Of a stretch of 32,684 bases of DNA, positions 32,684 to 32,684 are shown piece by piece. The stretch is from HGM12587 sp045128635. Lineage in GTDB: Bacteria; Bacillota; Clostridia; Lachnospirales; Lachnospiraceae. The stretch covers positions 1 through 32,684 of the forward strand of contig JBGVRS010000049.1 in the NCBI GenBank assembly GCA_045128635.1, written 5' to 3'. The position numbers were made by a program, and so were the translations under genes. The stretch's first letter is position 1, and each line of letters begins with the position of its first letter. The notes under the pieces were generated by a model, which saw only the letters and a program-made list of their open reading frames with translations, made no database searches and had not been told where the DNA came from.

Positions 32684-32684
32684 T

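Overview
The window looks like an anaerobic gut-type Firmicute, most likely a Lachnospiraceae-like Clostridium relative. The evidence is moderately AT-rich DNA, strong AGGAGG ribosome binding sites, sigma-A promoters of the TTGACA-17-TATAAT type, CwlD-, YvcK- and SSS-family genes, a selenocysteine formate dehydrogenase next to [FeFe] hydrogenases, and ferredoxin-linked 2-oxoacid oxidation. Taxonomy is inferred from gene content only; no rRNA or tRNA gene was seen.

Layout. 1-1404 (minus) is the 5' part of a RACE/DUF4445-type ASKHA ATPase that runs off the left edge. 1620-4875 holds three co-directional exported or anchored proteins of unknown function, two of them lipoproteins with nearly identical signal peptides. 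4958-5890 (minus) is an Rpn/PD-(D/E)XK-type nuclease-like protein. 6064-10539 carries single genes or small units: a CwlD-like amidase, ferritin plus a BFD-like [2Fe-2S] protein, a PfkB sugar kinase, and two overlapping EamA exporters.

10544-17243 is one apparent operon for oxidative breakdown of aromatic amino-acid-derived arylpyruvates: an acyl-CoA synthetase, indolepyruvate:ferredoxin oxidoreductase iorA/iorB, phenylacetate-CoA ligase (paaK), a double-ACT protein and an amidohydrolase. A sodium:solute symporter follows under its own promoter. Both promoters are followed, just after the expected transcription start, by related 15-bp tandem direct repeats, which suggests one shared regulator.

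18952-30768 is a selenium/formate/hydrogen block: a small cysteine protein with a hydrogenase-like C-terminal motif, yvcK, selB, selA, then a formate dehydrogenase read through an in-frame UGA followed by a clear hairpin, two tandem paralogous [FeFe] hydrogenases and a 56-residue 2[4Fe-4S] ferredoxin. SelA and SelB supply part of what is needed to decode the UGA. FdhF, HydA and ferredoxin together could interconvert formate or CO2 and H2, or exchange electrons with the ferredoxin pool filled by IorAB.

30824-32683 is a group II intron with its reverse transcriptase. It sits directly behind the terminator of the formate/hydrogen operon, and its 3' end coincides with the window's right edge.
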